A stretch of DNA of 9,516 bases from the NCBI GenBank assembly GCA_030151885.1, contig JASLCG010000062.1, forward strand, positions 1 through 9,516. Reading direction: 5' to 3'. The stretch is from Bacteroides sp. Lineage in GTDB: Bacteria; Bacteroidota; Bacteroidia; Bacteroidales; Bacteroidaceae. Under the pieces are notes generated by a model, which saw nothing but the letters and a program-made list of their open reading frames with translations, did not search any database and was not told where the DNA came from. The translations under genes were made by a program, and so were the position numbers. Of this stretch, positions 8,193 to 9,516 are shown one piece after another (within the stretch, counting starts at the first letter, position 1; each line of letters opens with the position of its first letter).

Positions 8193-8825
8193 TTATTCGT
8201 TTACTAGAGGTTTTCCCTCTTCATCTATAAACTCTAACGTTTCTACTTTACTTAATTTTTCTTTCAAGGGTTCTATTGATGACTTTCTAATGCGCAATGT
8301 CATTTTACAGTCTAAATAGAAATCTTGTTTCAATATTTCGGGCTCCATTTCTTTAACAAAACGCATTACATCATTTAGAAAAGGATATTCAAACTTTATA
8401 TGTATATCTTCGTCAATGGTGCGTTCTACAATATCTGCTACGGCCAAAGCCTCGGCAGCAGCAGCTTTATAGGCTACAATTAACCCTCCTGTACCTAGCT
8501 CTATACCACCAAAATAGCGCACCACTACTACCAATACATTTGTCAGCTCGTTAGACCTTATTTGCCCTAGAATAGGTCTTCCAGCCGTGCTTGATGGCTC
8601 TCCATCGTCGTTTGCTCTATAGTCTGTTCCGTCAAAACCCAACATATAGGCATAACACACGTGTCTTGAATCGTAAAATTTCTTTTTCAATTCATCTACA
8701 ATTTCCTTTACTTCCTCTTTAGTCTGAACAGGGTATGCAAAAGACAAGAATTTACTCCGTTTTTCTGTATACGTTCCTCCTTCTGCAGGTGCAGTTATTG
8801 TTTTATAAACATCGTCTTGTACCAT
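8193..8825 (-). CDS. yigZ: YigZ / IMPACT family protein (UPF0029 with C-terminal DUF1949-like domain)
   Basis: 210 residues, full family length. The N-terminal domain carries the signature motifs: KRSKFLSFAYPV (22-33), a conserved RHVCYAYMLG (54-63), NDDGEPSSTAGRPIL (72-86), and VVVVRYFGGIELGTGGL (99-115). The C-terminal 80 residues fit the small ferredoxin-like DUF1949 domain. The family is related to eukaryotic IMPACT, which affects the GCN2 stress kinase; the bacterial role is unclear, so no reaction is assigned. It is the first gene of an operon with the HpaII-like gene, 12 nt away. The start ATG at 8825 lies only 7 nt from a -7 promoter box, so the message may be leaderless or nearly so. 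Identification secure; function not. Confidence 0.93.
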   Translation of the reverse strand: MVQDDVYKTITAPAEGGTYTEKRSKFLSFAYPVQTKEEVKEIVDELKKKFYDSRHVCYAYMLGFDGTDYRANDDGEPSSTAGRPILGQIRSNELTNVLVVVVRYFGGIELGTGGLIVAYKAAAAEALAVADIVERTIDEDIHIKFEYPFLNDVMRFVKEMEPEILKQDFYLDCKMTLRIRKSSIEPLKEKLSKVETLEFIDEEGKPLVNE

Positions 8826-8832
8826 AACACTA

Positions 8833-8840
8833 CAAATATA
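8833..8840 (-). promoter_or_regulatory. Putative -7 promoter element of the yigZ operon
   Basis: On the minus strand this reads TATATTTG, a perfect match to the Bacteroidota -7 consensus TAnnTTTG. A weak -33 candidate (TTTA, 8862-8865) sits about 21 nt upstream in place of TTTG. The box is 7 nt from the ATG, which would put the transcription start at or just before the start codon. Confidence 0.5.
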
Positions 8841-8924
8841 GGCAATTTAGCACACCTGAATAAATTTTATTTTATCCATTTATACGATTAGCATATATTT
8901 TTGAAATAATAAAAAAAACTCACT

Positions 8925-8942
8925 CTTATACACCGATATAAG
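8925..8942. repeat. Small inverted repeat with CCGA core in the yigZ-GNAT intergenic region
   Basis: CTTATA (8925-8930) and TATAAG (8937-8942) are complementary around CACCGA. The stretch CCGATATA also occurs in the larger repeat that starts 16 nt further on, so it may be a degenerate outlying unit. Confidence 0.4.
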
Positions 8943-8957
8943 CCCTACAACAAGGTG

Positions 8958-9046
8958 TTCGTTCATTGCCGATATACCTCTTGTATATTGCCGACATACC
9001 TCTGTCTTATCGGCAAGAAGCTTGAGGTACGTCGGCAACTAACGAA
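8958..9046. repeat. Palindromic intergenic element built of 22-bp-spaced TTGCCGA-TACCTC units
   Basis: Two units lie on the plus strand (8965-8981 and 8987-9003, 17 bp with one mismatch, spacing 22). Two lie inverted on the right: 9024-9038 (one mismatch in 15 to the second plus unit) and a short core 9008-9016, again 22 apart. The outer 26-bp arms (8958-8983 and 9021-9046) match at 20 of 26 positions. The whole 89-bp element folds as one long imperfect hairpin with a loop near 8998-9006. It is about 45% G+C by count, clearly above the flanks. It sits between two divergent genes, so it is not a terminator for either. It may be a REP-like repeat, a MITE remnant or a binding-site array; I cannot tell. 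Confidence 0.75.
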
Positions 9047-9095
9047 AAGTACATCAAAGAGTCATAAAAAGCTGCTTAAAGTTTGTCCAAATTAT

Positions 9096-9103
9096 TACCT
9101 TTA
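9096..9103 (+). promoter_or_regulatory. Weak candidate -7 element for the GNAT gene
   Basis: TACCTTTA matches TAnnTTTG at all but the last base and lies 21 nt before the ATG. No well spaced -33 TTTG was found; the nearest TTTG (9082-9085) is too close. Listed as a guess. Confidence 0.25.
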
Positions 9104-9124
9104 ACCCACATATTAATACACTTT

Positions 9125-9516
9125 ATGATGAGCAATTTTATAACCATTACTACCGATAATATCATGGATGAGCACATTTGCTGTGCTATTTCTGATAAAA
9201 AATGTGCAGAGGGCTACGCACTTAAAAAAGAGTGGCTAAAGCAAGAGTTTAAAGAAGGTTATGTTTTTAAAAGAATAAACGAACGTGCAAAAGTGTTTAT
9301 TGAATATGTTCCTGCAGAAAAAGCATGGGTACCTATTTCTGCACCCAACTACATCTACATTGGTTGTTTGTGGGTAGCTGGTAAATACAAAGGACTAGGA
9401 TATGGTAAACAGCTACTTAATTTTGCAGAAGAAGAGGCCATTAAACAACATAAATATGGACTTGTTACAATAGCTGGAATAAAGAAGCTTCCTTTTCTAA
9501 GTGATGGAAAGTGGTT
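9125..9516 (+). CDS. GNAT-family N-acetyltransferase, YoaP-like; 3'-truncated by window edge
   Basis: The open frame runs from ATG at 9125 to the end of the window (130 codons plus 2 nt). A second ATG follows directly (9128), so the start is uncertain by one codon. Residues 18-50 (HICCAISDKK, then LKKEWLKQEFKEGYVFKR) and 54-75 (RAKVFIEYVPAEKAW) match what I remember of YoaP-like acetyltransferases. The acetyl-CoA loop is visible as KYKGLGYGKQLL (87-98), the Q/RxxGxG/A-type motif of GNAT enzymes. Such proteins are usually about 250 residues with a C-terminal YoaP domain, so half is missing here. The substrate is unknown. It is divergent from yigZ, with the palindromic repeat between them. Cytoplasmic; no signal peptide. 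Confidence 0.85.
   Translation, partial: MMSNFITITTDNIMDEHICCAISDKKCAEGYALKKEWLKQEFKEGYVFKRINERAKVFIEYVPAEKAWVPISAPNYIYIGCLWVAGKYKGLGYGKQLLNFAEEEAIKQHKYGLVTIAGIKKLPFLSDGKW

Noticed and set aside
8958..9046. CRISPR array
   Set aside because: Units are 17 bp, alternate in orientation, and spacers of about 5 bp are far too short; no cas genes.

Overview
The window looks like chromosomal DNA from an AT-rich Bacteroidota, most likely of the order Bacteroidales. The evidence is a pair of FimA/Mfa-like (fimbrillin-type) lipoproteins, a Bacteroidota-like glycine dehydrogenase, mostly weak or absent Shine-Dalgarno sequences, and a TAnnTTTG-type -7 promoter box. I cannot name the genus from sequence alone.

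Layout: (1) 1-2336, plus strand, holds the 3' four fifths of gcvP (glycine decarboxylase P-protein); its 5' end lies outside the window. (2) 2357-2395 is a perfect 15-bp-arm palindrome that ends both gcvP and the convergent operon on the other strand. (3) 6401-2428, minus strand, is a tight two-gene operon of secreted lipoproteins. The 481-residue and 841-residue proteins share a fimbrillin-like core motif, and the larger has an extra C-terminal Rossmann/GATase-like domain with no cysteine or histidine. (4) 6402-7031 is a gene-free, very AT-rich stretch that should contain the operon's promoter; a terminator for the next gene sits at its right edge. (5) 8825-7092, minus strand, is a second two-gene operon: a YigZ/IMPACT-family protein followed 12 nt later by a diverged HpaII-type restriction endonuclease homologue. 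No DNA methyltransferase is visible. (6) 8826-9124 is a divergent intergenic region with the putative yigZ promoter and a 45% GC island (8958-9046) of 22-bp-spaced tandem repeats arranged as a large imperfect palindrome. (7) 9125-9516, plus strand, is the 5' part of a YoaP-like GNAT acetyltransferase, cut by the window end.

The genes do not form one pathway. gcvP is housekeeping one-carbon metabolism, the lipoprotein pair is probably accessory surface structure, and the yigZ-HpaII pair is an unusual coupling of a conserved protein with an apparently orphan, possibly inactivated restriction-enzyme fold. The points most worth a second look are the orphan HpaII homologue with a substituted catalytic-type lysine, the fimbrillin fused to a GATase-like domain, and the intergenic palindromic repeat.
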